From NCBI GenBank assembly GCA_936440205.1, contig OW387134.1:66739427-66803426 (forward strand): a stretch of DNA of 64,000 nt. Direction: 5' to 3'. A program made the translations under genes and the position numbers. Positions 1 through 11,192 of this stretch are shown in pieces. This stretch comes from Lepidonotus clava. Its lineage: Eukaryota; Annelida; Polychaeta; Phyllodocida; Polynoidae. The notes under the pieces were generated by a model, which searched no databases, was not told where the DNA came from, and saw only the letters and a program-made list of their open reading frames with translations. Positions within the stretch are counted from its first letter, which is position 1, and each line of letters begins with the position of its first letter.

Positions 1-2145
1 GGTGATCATTTCCAAACTTCCATTATTAAAACTTCAAAAATACCTAGAATGTATATTGTTGTTGGGTTTATCTCTAATAGTCACATGAAGTCATAATTAG
101 CCATTTTCACTGTTTAGAATTTATTAATTCTAGAGTAATGTCAGAGCTACATGGTTATGATAAGCACGTGATGATCACCAAAATGTGGTCACGTGACCAC
201 ATCTGCACAAGGTCTATAGGAAGCTGCATAATGTGGGTGTGGCTGGAATGCTGTCTACGATGGTGCAAGAATACTGTCAGAGGTTGAGTATGTAATGAGG
301 CTGGGGTGACGCCTTCCCTGGGTATCTAGCCCTAGCCACCATTAGACTTCAGCGTAAGGCCCCTATAGGAAGCTGTATACTGTGTGTGGGGGCTTCTTCA
401 TACAGGCGTGGGAACTGGTAGCGGTGGGATGGGGTTCAGATTGCCTCAGTCCCCAGAGGCAGGCATCCTTTACCGTAGAGAGTGGTTACTAGGCCATAAC
501 GGAATGAGGGCACGCTTGAAATTGGTAAACTGTCAGCACTTTCTTAGCTTACAATAAATACATTGATATTCGCTGAACATCTTTTAGATTGATTGTCCAA
601 ATATGAAGGCCATACATGTTATATACAGAGAAAATACGCTGGAAAATAGTCATATTTTAGAAAAATATATGATGCACAATGTGAGTTTACTTTACCATTG
701 GTACTACATAGCATTCCCCCAATTATCCTCTTCTTTTTTTTAAAATGTCTATTGTACACATCACAATGGTTCAATGCTTGTTCCTTGCTACTTTCAGTCT
801 TAAATTCTCCCAGACCCTTGTGTTCCTACATACTATTTTGGGCCTGTCTGTGCCACTGGCCAGAAACACTTGGCCACAGTATGGTACAAAGACCGGGGAG
901 AGGAGGTGGTCTACAGACTCTATGGGTCCTCCAACAGCCCACATACCAGTCTAGTTAGTGTGTAGTCTGTTCAGACCAGATCTACCCTTACATAATGGGT
1001 TCGCACACCTACAACAGTCCATGGCTTTTAGAGTTCTTTTAGTGGCCCTTTATACATAAGTAACCCCTTTGATGGCTGTTGGGTGCTGGCTAATTTCTGG
1101 TCCGACCTGCCATAAACCAGCAGCCCAAAAGCATGCTGGGATACAGGGTGGAATTCCCACCTAAAATGGTTGCCGTTGTACAGACGCACCTTGGGAAACA
1201 GTGGGTAGGCTTGACAGTCTGGTTAGTGTGAGGGTGACAGGCCAGGGACGGTGGACAATGGCCAGTGCCCAGGCCCCTGCTCCTGGCTTGGGGCAGTGTA
1301 ATCTGATATTGGCTGGCGACTGAGGAAAAAAACGTGTGATGTGTGCAACATGAAGATTATATACAAGCGTATCCATGTGGCTTCTGCTGGAACCGGGTAT
1401 GGTGTATTCAATGTGATAGAGTGGTGTATCCGCCTTGGCCGAACCGGCTACATGTACGCCACGTCAAGAAGATGACAGCGTTTATATTATAGGCAGTGCA
1501 TACATGATGTCACCTTCATAAAAGACAAAATGGCAGCAAAGAATTCCTGTTTCAGTGTACTATAGGTCTATAAAACCTAAAACCTTAAAACTGTCTATGA
1601 GTTATGGCAGATAATAAGGGTAAAAGCTAGTTCATTCTTAAGGCGACGTCGCTGCGTTTTGTATGAAGTTGGGAAATCACCTTGTAATCATCATATTAAT
1701 TTGATCTTAGTTGAATCTAAGAACCCCCTATTTTTGTACAATCATGTTTTGGAGTGCACATATTTGACCAATTAGAGGGGTGGCGCCTCTGATCGGATAG
1801 CACTAAAAACAACAAAGACACACTTCCCAAAACGATTGAAACACGTTCAGACGAACAATGATACCGCTTTCCTATTGGCAAAGTGCTCTGGCATTTCAGG
1901 GCAAAATGACGTATCATTTGGGAGATCTTGGTGAGTGTAGAAAAAGACCCCAGCATAGGACACATATACAGAGCTAGACTCTACATTGTGGCACTGTATA
2001 CCTTTACATATATAAATACGCTCATCTCATACTATCATCAATCATGTTTGTATCAGCTGGAAGACCATGTTGTATCGTGAAGTTGAACTGATAACTAAAA
2101 TAAAAACAACAATTTAAAACGTCACATCAAAGTGTCCATATTAAT
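1..2145. other. Probable intron and flank; no recognisable exon
   Basis: No second exon of the laminin-G gene is recognisable here, so this is probably intron sequence downstream of the donor at 2189. A short local direct repeat is visible: CTATAGGAAGCTG occurs near 213 and again near 363, both followed by a TG-rich stretch. A dispersed repeat occupies about 965-1225 and is listed separately. The remaining short open frames lack splice signals and look like chance. Confidence 0.4.
965..1225 (+). repeat. Dispersed repeat, copy 1 (partner at 12.67 kb)
   Basis: About 250 bases here are closely similar to 12,665-12,935 in the same orientation. Shared blocks are AACAGTCCATGGCTTTTA, the CCATAAACCAGC motif, AAGCATGCTGGGAT, AATTCCCACCTAAAATGG and TTGGGAAACAGTGGGT. 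No coding frame is shared. The class is unknown. Terminal repeats are not obvious, so a SINE-like or satellite-derived origin is possible. Confidence 0.6.
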
Positions 2146-2189
2146 CTAACATAGGAAACAATTAACAAAAAACTCAAAGCCCCACTGAC

Positions 2190-2919
2190 CTTTGCCTAGT
2201 TTGAGAGTGTAGCTCTGGTCCTGGTACATGTGGGTCACGTGCAGCACGCCCTTCTTCAAGGTCACCCAGAGGTTGGCGGAGAACGCGCGCCCGGCGTCCC
2301 GTACGAAGGTCGAGTGGAGCAGGAAGGTCGACGACTTGTGGGTCCTGAAGGACAGCCTCAGCCCCCAGTGGCCCAGGGCGGACCACCGCGGGCGGTACTC
2401 CACATAGGACCTCCCGGGCTGGACGAAGGAGTAGGTATCCATGGAGACATCCTCCTCCAGGGTGGTAGGGGTCAGTGGGACGCTGGTCGTCAAGGGCGCA
2501 GGGGTCAACCCAGGGCTGCTGGTAAGGGTCGGGAAGGTGAAGTTCAAACTGGGGCCTTTGTAATACACATCCACGACCGGTTCTTCGGCCTCTTTAGATT
2601 CAGAGAGGTCCTGACTAGTAGGGGTAGCTGCAGCAGTGGTGGTGGTGGTGGGTGGGGTCGTTGAGGTGGTGGTGGGGGGAGTTGTAGTAGTAGTGGGGGT
2701 AGTAGAGGTGGTGGTCTGTGCGCTGAGGGAGCCCAGCGAGCAGGTCGTGAGCAGTACAAACAGTAATATCCGAGGCACTCGGGGTAATCCAATGCGTGCC
2801 ATGGTGACCGGAGGAGTAGGTGTAGGAGCAGCTCTGAGCAGCTCTCTACGCTGTAGGAGTTGTAGGTCCACCTCCCCGGTCCGTGTGGCCGCCCCACGCG
2901 TCATACCGACCAGCAGGGC
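2190..2919 (-). CDS. Coding exon: signal peptide, Thr-rich linker, start of laminin-G-like domain
   Basis: This exon starts the coding region of a secreted or single-pass membrane protein. Transcript order runs from 2919 down. A pyrimidine-rich acceptor (CTCTCCCTACAG) precedes 2919. The 5' UTR is 2919-2803. The ATG at 2802 sits in a strong Kozak context (GTCACCATGG). The reading frame runs 204 codons plus one base to a donor AAAG|GTCAGT after 2190. Residues 1-28 form a signal peptide with a hydrophobic core (ILLFVLLTTC) and likely cleavage after SLSA. Residues 29-65 are almost pure Thr/Pro/Ser, as in O-glycosylated stalks. N87 lies in an NFT sequon. From about residue 131 the sequence reads like the first strands of a laminin-G/LNS domain, with LRLSFRTHKSS, FLLHSTF and LWVTLKKGVLHV as beta-strand-like blocks. 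The domain is cut by the phase-1 donor and must continue in an exon below 2146, which I could not find. A neurexin-like or other LamG cell-surface protein is the best guess; the family is not resolved. An upstream in-frame ATG lies in the intron and was not used. Confidence 0.65.
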
Positions 2920-2999
2920 CTGTAGGGAGAGCACAAATATTATAGCTACACAAAGATATGTGACTCAGACCATCCCCTACGGTACTTTTGTGACATCAG

Positions 3000-3164
3000 T
3001 GATAGGGGCGCCCCCTACGAGAGTCCGTGCACACCGTTATTACGCAATTTTTACCATTTTCGTGATGTCATCCATAAACAAAGAAATGATGACGTCACGA
3101 AAACAGTAAAAGCTGACGTCGTGTAACAACGGTGTGCAGAATCTCATAGGGGGCACCCCTATCA
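3000..3164. mobile_element. Foldback MITE, near-complete palindrome
   Basis: The two halves are inverted copies of about 75-80 bases. The left arm opens TGATAGGGGCGCCCCCTACG and the right arm, reversed, opens TGATAGGGGTGCCCCCTATG. Both continue through CACACCGTT and a TTTTCGTGA(T/C)GTCATC block. The spacer is only a few bases around CATAAACAAAG. The element lies upstream of the 5' UTR exon of the laminin-G gene, in its first intron or promoter region. The right arm carries TGACGTCA, a full CRE/ATF palindrome. Confidence 0.7.
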
Positions 3165-3312
3165 ACGACGTCGCTGCAAAATGTAATACAGTCATTAATC
3201 TTTTCTTTGTACTATCGTTGGGGAGAGGGACACACAGACAGACAGGGATCAGATTATCGGCAAATTGAATCACGCACCTTGTCAATAGGGAGAGGGCCGA
3301 TGACGGTAATTG

Positions 3313-3365
3313 GGGGAGAGGTGGGGGGGGGGGGGGGGTGCTGACAGGAACCCCCCCCCCCCAAC
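3313..3365. repeat. Poly-G / poly-C tract
   Basis: A run of G followed after a few bases by a run of C, a small G/C hairpin or quadruplex-prone tract. Open frames across it are artefacts. Confidence 0.8.
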
Positions 3366-3477
3366 ACAACAACACCCCCGGGACCCCGACTAATCAACCG
3401 GGAACAGATAGTGCAAGGATTATAAATCTACACTCCCAGAAATCAATTCCTATAGCAGTTACCCTCCCCTCTTGACA

Positions 3478-3715
3478 ACTAGGGAGTTTCAGATCCCATA
3501 ACGCATCTCAAAACGTCAACGTATCTCAAATCTACCCAATCATATCTAAGGCTAAAAGTACAAAATTTTGTAATCTGAATTACAGGGTCATATAAGATAA
3601 AGGCATACTAATACACTCATAATGGAATATTCTTGAAATACATTATAAAACTGAGATAAAAGATACTTTACTTTTACGGTTATGGAATGCGACTGAGGTG
3701 CTAAAACTCCCCGAT
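3478..3715. mobile_element. MITE with AGGGAGTTTCAG-type ends
   Basis: The left end AGGGAGTTTCAGAT and the reversed right end GGGGAGTTTTAGCA form an imperfect terminal inverted repeat. The interior shares GCATCTC, CGTATCTC and nearby bases with the element at 58,684-58,892. The left end also matches a fragment at 17,248. The interior is AT-rich and does not code. Confidence 0.5.
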
Positions 3716-3995
3716 CTCAATCCACGTGCGCCCCTATTAAAGCATCGCATGACCAGCCATCCCCAACGCTAAATATTGCCCTCTCGACAACCCCTCATCG
3801 CCCATTGACAACCCCATAAACCAATTGTGAGTGGATCGTATTCCTTACATGATAACCACCAGTTGGCAATCGGTGTGGGAGCGTGAGGAGGGGGACTGGG
3901 AGGGGTGAGGGTGTTGATGGGAGTGGTGTGAGGAGATGGGGTGGGGGGGGAGGGGAGGGGAGGGGGGTTGTAGGCATGCAGGCAGCCCGTAACGC

Positions 3996-4060
3996 TCCTC
4001 GCAATTGCTGCCGGTGCCAGGCAAAGTGCATTTACAATAAAAGCCTTGGGGTGAGATCAA
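3996..4060 (-). CDS. Possible partial EGF-like exon (weak)
   Basis: On the minus strand the frame reads GFYCKCTLPGTGSNCEE. This matches the second half of an EGF domain: C4-x-C5, a conserved Gly, then C6. A candidate acceptor (CTCACCCCAAG) would give a phase-1 boundary, as is usual for EGF exons. The candidate donor (GAGC|GTTACG) is poor and the first half of the domain is not seen. It lies upstream of the laminin-G signal-peptide exon in transcript order, so it would belong to another gene. A motif this short is not rare by chance in six frames. Confidence 0.18.
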
Positions 4061-4661
4061 AGCGGACCTATCTGAAGGCCTTCAATCATGGCCAAGGGTC
4101 TGCCCTCCCCCCACTAACCCCACCAACCCCATCCCACCACATACCCCACACCCTCCCCGTTCCCAGCCTGTTGAGCGCCAGTCGGGGTCCAGGACCGACC
4201 TACGGACGGAGAAATCGGACCTTCGCACGCGACCACAGCCCCCTTCAGCAATGTACTGGTGGGAACCCAGAGGGAGCACTTCTTTTTTGAGGGTAGGTAT
4301 CAACTTTACTAAATAAGAATAAAAAAAATTGCAAATTGTAATTCTAAGCCCATTGTGTATAGTATCGATACCAAAAGAAAACAATCAGAAACTCAAGCAG
4401 TAGGGGGTTGTGAAGCTTAATCTAAGTATCGTCATCCTATAGTGGTACATAAACATTGGGAAAGGTCTAAGCAGCTAGATGTCCGATGACCCCTAATTTT
4501 AAGGGCGAGACCATGCTCGAGAGTGGTGCGGCAGTGCTTACCCAAAACAGGAACCTATTGCATGCTACACACACCATACCGCAGTGCCCCCTCCCCCTCC
4601 CAAAAATGGTGGGAGACAGGCGTCTGTCCCGCCCCAGTCCTGGCAACCACTTCAAAGCTAT

Positions 4662-4870
4662 GTTATATTCCACTAGACAATCTTACTCCTCATTTATAAA
4701 ATGGTCGGCGCCAATATTGGGTAATCATTGACATGTTACATATACAATTTGAAAGGTTTTCAAATTCTCTTTCAAATGATATATAGGACGTGTGGTCTTC
4801 TGCCATATTCCTGCTGAAAAGTTATGAACAAAATATAACCAGTGGTCAAAATCGGTATGTGGAATGCAGT
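4662..4870 (+). mobile_element. MITE related to the TTA-target group
   Basis: It begins near TATATTCCACTAGACAATCTT and ends with an inverted version (AATCGGTATGTGGAATGCAG). The interior has CATGTTACATATACAATTTG and CTTTCAAATGATATATAGGA, shared with MITEs at 11.6, 35.5, 48.7 and 62.1 kb. Confidence 0.6.
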
Positions 4871-5225
4871 TATAAATCTCACACATGTTACATACCATTA
4901 AGCCCCATACTCATTAGGCGATTTTTCTGAGTCTGCCGACTAGAATCAGCCGATTATTCTCACAGAATTTGGCCGATTCTAGCACCGATCCAGATCAAAC
5001 AGAACATTTCAATATACTGTACTGACAGGCGATCATAAGAATAGGCTGATTCTCTCAGTTGCCCATCGCCCATCGCTGGTAAAATCACCTAGTGGGTATG
5101 GGGCTTTAGAAAGGTCTTCAAATTATCCTTCAAATGATATCTAGATTGTGTGGTCTTTGCTACTGGTGAAAAACCTTAACACACAAAATAACCGATAGTC
5201 AGAATCGCCTAGTGGAACGCCTCCT
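4871..5225 (+). mobile_element. Older MITE interrupted by a younger TTA-target MITE
   Basis: The two halves resemble the neighbouring 4,662-4,870 element: CACATGTTACATACCA before the insert, then GAAAGGTCTTCAAATT, a CTTTG..ACTGGTGAAAA block and AATCGCCTAGTGGAACGCC after it. The 205-base element at 4,901-5,105 splits it. The left terminus is not clear. Confidence 0.55.
4901..5105. mobile_element. Intact TTA-target MITE (PIF/Harbinger-like)
   Basis: The ends are AGCCCCATACTCATTAGGCG and the inverse of GTATGGGGCT. TTA flanks it on both sides (4898-4900 and 5106-5108). The uninterrupted relative at 4,662-4,870 shows what the target looked like. A TTA/TAA target duplication is typical of PIF/Harbinger elements; the superfamily call rests on that plus length. 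Internal motifs are variants of CCGATT and AATCGG. It has no coding capacity. Confidence 0.75.
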
Positions 5226-5388
5226 TTAGCAGGGCGTGTGAAAATGAGCCCCTCATTGTATTGGCCCTCTCAGGGCTGAGAGCTGCTCGCCGTTCGTGTC
5301 GTTAGGTAAAGAGGGATCGGACCAAAACCATTCTTTATCGTTGGTGTTCGCCGTATTTGTTCTGTGCTGCTCTGCGAACAGACACCAG

Positions 5389-5633
5389 CCTGGAGTGCCA
5401 ACCAAAGAAAAATCAAGATAATTTATCCCCACGATACAATGAAATACCCACGAATTCGTGATCGTGGGCTTTTAATGGCCCACGATGATTAATAAATTTT
5501 TATTTTTATTTTTTATAAAAAATAAACATTTATGAAATTCCGTGGACCCACGATCACAATTTGCGTGATCGTGGCTATTTTATTGTATCGTGGAGGTGAG
5601 TTGTCCTGGATTTTTTGTGGTTGGCACACCAGG
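5389..5633. mobile_element. Foldback element with CCACGAT motifs
   Basis: Ends CCTGGAGTGCCAACCA and, reversed, CCTGGTGTGCCAACCA form long arms. The arms continue inward through CCACGATACAAT and GTGATCGTGGG. The loop is AT-rich (about 5,490-5,530). It is non-coding. The repeated CCACGAT word may be a protein-binding site of the family or may only reflect the hairpin. Confidence 0.65.
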
Positions 5634-5860
5634 GAGGTTCCGTGTGTGTCTAGAACTTCCTCAGATTTAAAAGGTTTAGGTCATGGTAAAAAAAGCTAAC
5701 AACTTTTGTAAGAATTATCATCTAGAAACCGCTCAGATTATATTGGAATACCTACTAATTTGATTTACTTGGAACCCCTCAGATATATCTGAACCTTAGG
5801 AAGTTCCTGGAGCCCCTCAGGTCTTCCTGGAACCCTCTTCAGATTTTAGGTCTGGGTATA

Positions 5861-6196
5861 GGCCGTATTCCACTACACAATGTTTGGCACAATATTTATG
5901 GAAATTCTACTTATGTTTGGCACAAAATCCAAATATCGGCAGCCACTCATGTTTTTTTATGAAACCCCAAACATCTTGAGGTGGAATATACCGGCAAAGG
6001 CTTACAACCTTTGGCACCCTAAAGATTGTGAGCAAAAGATGTTGAGAATTCCTATTAAAAATTTAACAACTAATTTGTAACTATCGGGAGCACCTACTCA
6101 CAATCTTTCCTACCTGAAATGGACACACTAGCGATCTTTAGCCCTAACAAGTCACAATCTTGGGCAGTTTTGTCTGCAGCGTAGTGGAATATGGCT
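5861..6196 (+). mobile_element. MITE, GGCCGTATTCCACTACA type, uninterrupted copy
   Basis: The left end GGCCGTATTCCACTACACAA is the inverse of the right end GCGTAGTGGAATATGGCT. Repeated internal GTTTGGCACAA and CTCACAATCTT words are seen. A second copy at 29,002-29,645 matches along its length except for an inserted block, so this copy shows the empty site. Confidence 0.7.
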
Positions 6197-7540
6197 TCAA
6201 GGCTCTGTATTGTTGTGCATTGCAGAGTGGTCTACTGTCAAGTAACTGGGCAATATCACTTTGATTAAAATGCTGCTCATATAGCCAATAAAACCAATAT
6301 AACCATAGTTTTCCGGTGTGACAGTACTGGACCCCTGTGCATATTTAGTGAGGAAATGAATAATACGACTATGTATTGTATCCAGGCAACTGGACAAAAG
6401 GAGAAACCTCTTAGTTATTTGAACTGCCTGCTACTGTATTACTTACTTGAATCAAGAAACATTCTAGCGTAACACAGTGCGCGATATAACCCTGTTTGCC
6501 CTATACCATGCATATTTGTAATACTGATTCTTGATATCAATGTTTTAACAACAAATTTGGTTGAAAGCCAAGTAACCTTTTTGTATGTACACAAACTATC
6601 AAATGGCTATATCCCATGACTGAGTTGTAATAATAATCGATATTGAAATCTGATAAGCAGATTTGATGACTAGATCCTACAGCAGTAGATGCCTACTTTT
6701 ATATCGTGTATGTTGTGCTTACACAGGCTAGCGGTGTAAGTGTTTTATGAGTACTGAATGATTCATATACTTTTTATAGGGCAGTCAGCGGTCGTCACTG
6801 GGTGTGCCTGGGATATATCCCGGTCCTTATTGTGGCTTCCCAACCAGTGTAATTATGGGTGGCAAGATCAGTGTCATTAAATTAGGTGTCCTCTGTTTCC
6901 TGTTCAACCTACATTGTATCCGCGATATGCATACTTTAAGATGGGTCGGGCGGGCCATGGGGCGGGAAAACAGGACCAGGGACCAGATAGTTACATGCTT
7001 ATAATGCATAAAGATTAAAAAAAAGGAGAGAAACTAAGAAAAAACGTATAGAGATAGTTACATAATAAGAAGAATGTGAGATGCATTTTATTCGATGAAT
7101 AGATATAGCTGGGTGTTATTATTGTTTCGTATATGACCTAATAAATGTATGTCTACATACTTAGGGCCGTCAGAATGTGCACCTACATAAAACGGCGCAT
7201 TAGACCATTTTCTGTCTACTCTGCCTCATGAGAAAACTGAAAAGTATAAGATAAAACACCCCCAAAACAACACTAAAATCATCCCTCCACAGGCCCGTCA
7301 GAACGTGCACATCGACCACTTCACCCCTACCTTGTAGCTTGCCGCATGTTGAGTCGACCAGGCCGACGTATATAATGCTCCGTGTTAAACACCGATCGAT
7401 ACCCAGTCTCCAGGAGCTGTGGGTGGTATAGGGTGGGAGGTGGGAGATCCCAGACAATATCCCACCACTGGAGGGGTGGGTGGAGGGGTAGGATCCCAAC
7501 TCCCTCTCACCAGGTCCGGATAGATCTTTTATCGCCGTGA
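6197..7540. other. No gene recognised
   Basis: AT-rich sequence without convincing exons. A short direct repeat with the core CCGTCAGAA(T/C)GTGCAC occurs near 7,168 and 7,296. Nothing else is clear. Confidence 0.5.
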
Positions 7541-8790
7541 AAACCCCGGCCGCCCGCCTTGGGCCAGGTCCGTGGGGGCCCGACGCCCCGCCCCGGGCAC
7601 CTGAAGGCACTAACACCAATTGCCTATCACTGACTGCTCCACTTTCACTTTCACTTTCACTTGTCGGTGAAATGTCGGCTTTTCGCCCCGATATCCTGTC
7701 TCCAGTGGGATCCCGCGGGAGGAGATAGTATAGAGGGGGTGGGGACGGGTTAGTCGTCTCCAGGGTTTGAATGCTATCAGCTGACGCCTACTCCAGTGGC
7801 GTTTGTCGGCCACTCCAGTGGGTTCCGCTGCACCTTCTGTAGGCCTCTAAGAGACCGCTATAGAGACCAGTATAGAGACCAGTATAGAGACCACAGGGTC
7901 AGAACGAGCAGTTCTATAAAGGGATAGTGAGGGCCTCCTCTGAGGGCGTGAGGGACTCACTTGTTATACAGTCCCGACACTTCAGGCGTTTCCCGTTTTA
8001 GGCAGGCTAACTCCTTTGTACCTCCTCTACCCTCCTGGGATTTGTCACTGACTCCAAGAACCCAAGAGGCACTTCTTTTCCACTCCGCCCACGCTCTCCA
8101 GTTTGAAAGGGGTGCAAATATTTATCGCGACGCCCAGAAAGCGAGGTTTCTTTTTAAGAGACTATATATAACGTGCTTCCACACTGAGTCACTCTCGCTG
8201 CCTGTGCTAAGAGCAGCTCGCCTGGCTAACCGCTGGTCCTCTACCACCAGCCTACCATGAACGACTAACTCGCCGACACCAGCAGCGCAGGGCCGTACTT
8301 CCTGCACTCTGCTCCTATTTTTCCTCCAGCGTCCCTCCAGCGTCTCAGGCCTAGCGGCAGGCGGCCCGGCGTCCCATATATCCCGGGCCGAGCGGTAGGA
8401 GGGCCGAGGGCCTAAAGAGCGGGAGGCCCTGACAGTGACAGATACACTTCCACATGAGATAAGCAACGGGAATCAATTGTCCAAAACACCAGGCCGGCTC
8501 CTTTTTTCCCTACTGATTCCTCGAGCAGTAGGAGCGGTGGTGGTGGTAGCAGTAGGAGTGGGAGTAGGAGGAGGAGGCGGGCAGGCGCCACCCAGTTTAT
8601 CACATCACGGCGCGCTGATGCGGACTGACAGAGGAGTAGGGCGCCCGGCAGGAGTCACTGCTCCGAGCAGCTCCGAGCAGCTCCGAGCAGCTCCATGCGA
8701 CTCCTGGCGGCGGGCGCGGCGGCGTCGGGCCGGCGGGACGCTACTGGTGGGCCCGCCACCTGGTGGGAGCCTACCGGGAGTGACGGCAGG
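7540..8790 (+). promoter_or_regulatory. GC-rich, CpG-containing block with TATA-like motif (candidate promoter)
   Basis: This is one of the most GC- and CpG-rich parts of the window. It holds CCGCCC near 8,085, TATATATAA near 8,163, and a downstream leader-like stretch. A short ATG frame at 8,695 (MRLLAAGAAASGRRD...) sits after triplicated CTCCGAGCAG and runs about 39 codons unless spliced. No domain is recognisable. A 12-base tandem (CAGTATAGAGAC) lies at about 7,857-7,895. The block could be a promoter with a first exon or simply GC-rich repeat DNA. Confidence 0.25.
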
Positions 8791-9079
8791 GGGGGGGCAG
8801 TAGTAGTATAGGTAGTTGGGGATAGTAGAGGCAGTGGGGGGTAGTAGTAGAGGCAGTAAGGGGTAATATTACATACCAACTGGAGGATACTAACTGGACA
8901 CTGGCATTAAGTAGAGTAGACTCAGTAGGGGGTAGTAGGAGAGAGAGTAGGGGGCAGTAGTAGAGATAGTTGGGGGTAGTGGTGCAGGCAGTAGGTGGCA
9001 GTAGTAAGTTTGCAATAAGGGCTAGTAGTAGAGGATATAGGGGGTAGTACATGTAGTAGTTTTAGTAAGAACTAGTAGC

Positions 9080-10250
9080 ATATTCAGCGGGGACAGTGAA
9101 AGAGGTAGAGCAGGGTTGTAGTAGAGGCAGTAGGGGTAGTAGTAGAGGCAGTAGGGGTAGTAGTAGAGCGGTAGGGGACAGTAGTAGAGGCAGTAAGGGG
9201 TATTAGTAGAGGCAGTAGGGTGGTAGTGGAGGCAGTAGGGGGTAGAAGTAGAGGCAGTAGGGGTAGTAGAAGAGGCAGTAGGGGGTAGTAGTAGAGGCAG
9301 TAGGTGGTAGTAGTAGAGGCAGTAGGTGGTAGTAGTAGAGGCAGTAGGGGGTAGTTGTGGAGGCAGTAGGGGTAGTAGTAGAGCCAGTAGGGGAAGTAGT
9401 AGAGGCAGTAGGTGGTAGAAGTAGAGGCAGTAGGGGGTAGTAGAAGAGGCAGTAGGGGGTAGTAGTAGAGGCAGTAGGTGGTAGTAGTAGAGGCAGTAGG
9501 TGGTAGTAGTAGAGGCAGTAGGGGGTAGTAGTAGAGGCAGTAGGAGGCAGTAGTAGAGGCAGTAGGGGGTAGTAGTGGGGGCAGTAAGGGGTAGTAGTAG
9601 AGGCAGTAGGGGGTAGTAGAAGAGACAGTAGGGGGTAGTAGTAGAGGCAGTAGGAGGCAGTAGTAGAGGCAGTAGGGGGTAGTAGTGGGGGCAGTAAGGG
9701 GTAGTAGTAGAGGCAGTAGGGGACAGTTGTTGAGGCAGTAGGAGGTAGTAGTAGAGGCAGTAGGGGGTAGTAGTAGAGGCAGTAGGGGGTAGTAGTAGAG
9801 GCAGTAGGGGTAGTAGTAGAGGCAGTAGGGGGTAGTAGTAGAGGCAGTAGGGGTAGTAGTAGAGGCAGTAGGGGGTAGTAGTAGAGGAAGTAGGGGTAGT
9901 AGTAGAGGCAGTAGGGGGTAGTAGTAGAGGCAGTAGGGGGTTGTACTGGAGGCAGTAGGGGGTAGTAGCAGGCAGAAGGAGGCAGTAATAGAGGCAGTAG
10001 GGATAGTAGTAGAGGTAGTAAGGGTAGTAGTAGAGGCAGTAAGTGATGGTAGTAGAGGCAGTAGTGTATAGCAGTAGAGGCAGTAGGGGGTAGGAGAGAG
10101 ACAGTAGGATGTAGTAGAGGCAGTAGGGGATAGCATAATATAGGTGTGGTAGGGCTATAAGTAGAGGCAGTACGGGGTAGAAGTAGAGTTATTGGGTGGT
10201 AGTAGTATAGGAAGTGGCTAGTTTGGGCCAGGATCCTACTCCTCACAGGA
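9080..10250. repeat. Minisatellite, about 21-22 bp unit
   Basis: Tandem units of about 22 bases (GGCAGTAGGGGGTAGTAGTAGA), with 19- and 21-base variants, fill over 1 kb. The 22-base period explains long minus-strand open frames with a 22-residue Tyr/Leu/Pro/Thr cycle. These frames are repeat artefacts, not genes. The run frays at both sides (8,800-9,080) into looser GTAGTA-rich DNA. Confidence 0.92.
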
Positions 10251-10439
10251 CGCCCACCCAGAGTTAGACCTACAGCTCCAGGAATTAGAAGCTCCAGTCC
10301 CTAGGCTATGGTGAAGGGAGCAGCTCCATAACGTGCCCTGACAAACCTCACACCTCTAGCACTATACCTAGAACGCCTCTATACTGTGGTGTCGAGTCAA
10401 ACCATTGGTTCTGTTTCAAACTCATTGGGCTTTAAATGC

Positions 10440-10790
10440 CCATGCATGAAACAAAGGTTACTATAACGTCGCAGTAATGTTCTGTCAAATTCTGTTTGGT
10501 TTTTGTTACATTACTTTGATGGCACCCAATAATGATGCCTCTGGAACCTTATACTGCAATGTTGTACTACGATGTTTCAGAAACATTCTGGTTATGATCT
10601 TTCAATGATAGGTGATGTTATTATAACATTCTGTATTGGTAAGCTCTAAACCCACTTAAACGTTATCATAACACTCTGTCGAGTTTCAACCTTGCGTGGA
10701 ATAAATAATATCATAAATATTTAGCAAGAAACATGCTTATCAAAATAGTATGCTTGCAGAAAGTTTCCATTACATCTCAGGTTGCTTGAC
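10440..10790 (-). mobile_element. Diverged MITE-A copy
   Basis: Minus orientation, with decayed versions of the MITE-A blocks: GGTTTTTGTTACATTACTTTG, a TGGCACCCAATAATG block, TTATTATAACATTCTG, and GCAGAAAGTTTCCATTAC at the far end. Divergence is clearly higher than in the 50-52 kb copies, so it is older. Confidence 0.5.
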
Positions 10791-11192
10791 AGCACTTTAC
10801 TTTTAATTTCGAGATCATAAAATTGTACTTCTTTTGTTTTACTGGTGCCATTAGCACTTTGCTGGTGGCATGATAAGTCTGGGTTTTATGTAAAGCTCCT
10901 ATCTTTACTGGAGCAGCGTTCAATATACCCCTGTATATCCATGGTTTTACAAGGGGAGACTGTCATAGAAATCATTACAAATGGTTTCCCGTGACTGTTT
11001 TTATTTACCCGTAAACCGGGGCCTCTCACAGCGCACAAGCCCTCTAAATATAACCTAAATTGGTTCTGTGATAATACATCTCGTGTAAGAATCGATTGCC
11101 CGTGGATCAATATTTACAAATATGCATGCTGCGTTCTAATAAAACTTAAATAAGAGGGAAATAATGAATTCATAGTGGTTTTTTGGGGGTGG

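Noticed and set aside
9084-10246. Two frames of about 350 residues rich in Tyr, Leu, Pro and Thr
   Set aside because: A 22-residue cycle equals the 22-bp minisatellite read three times. No start context or domain.
9080-10250. CRISPR-like regular repeat
   Set aside because: Units are contiguous without unique spacers, and the setting is eukaryotic.
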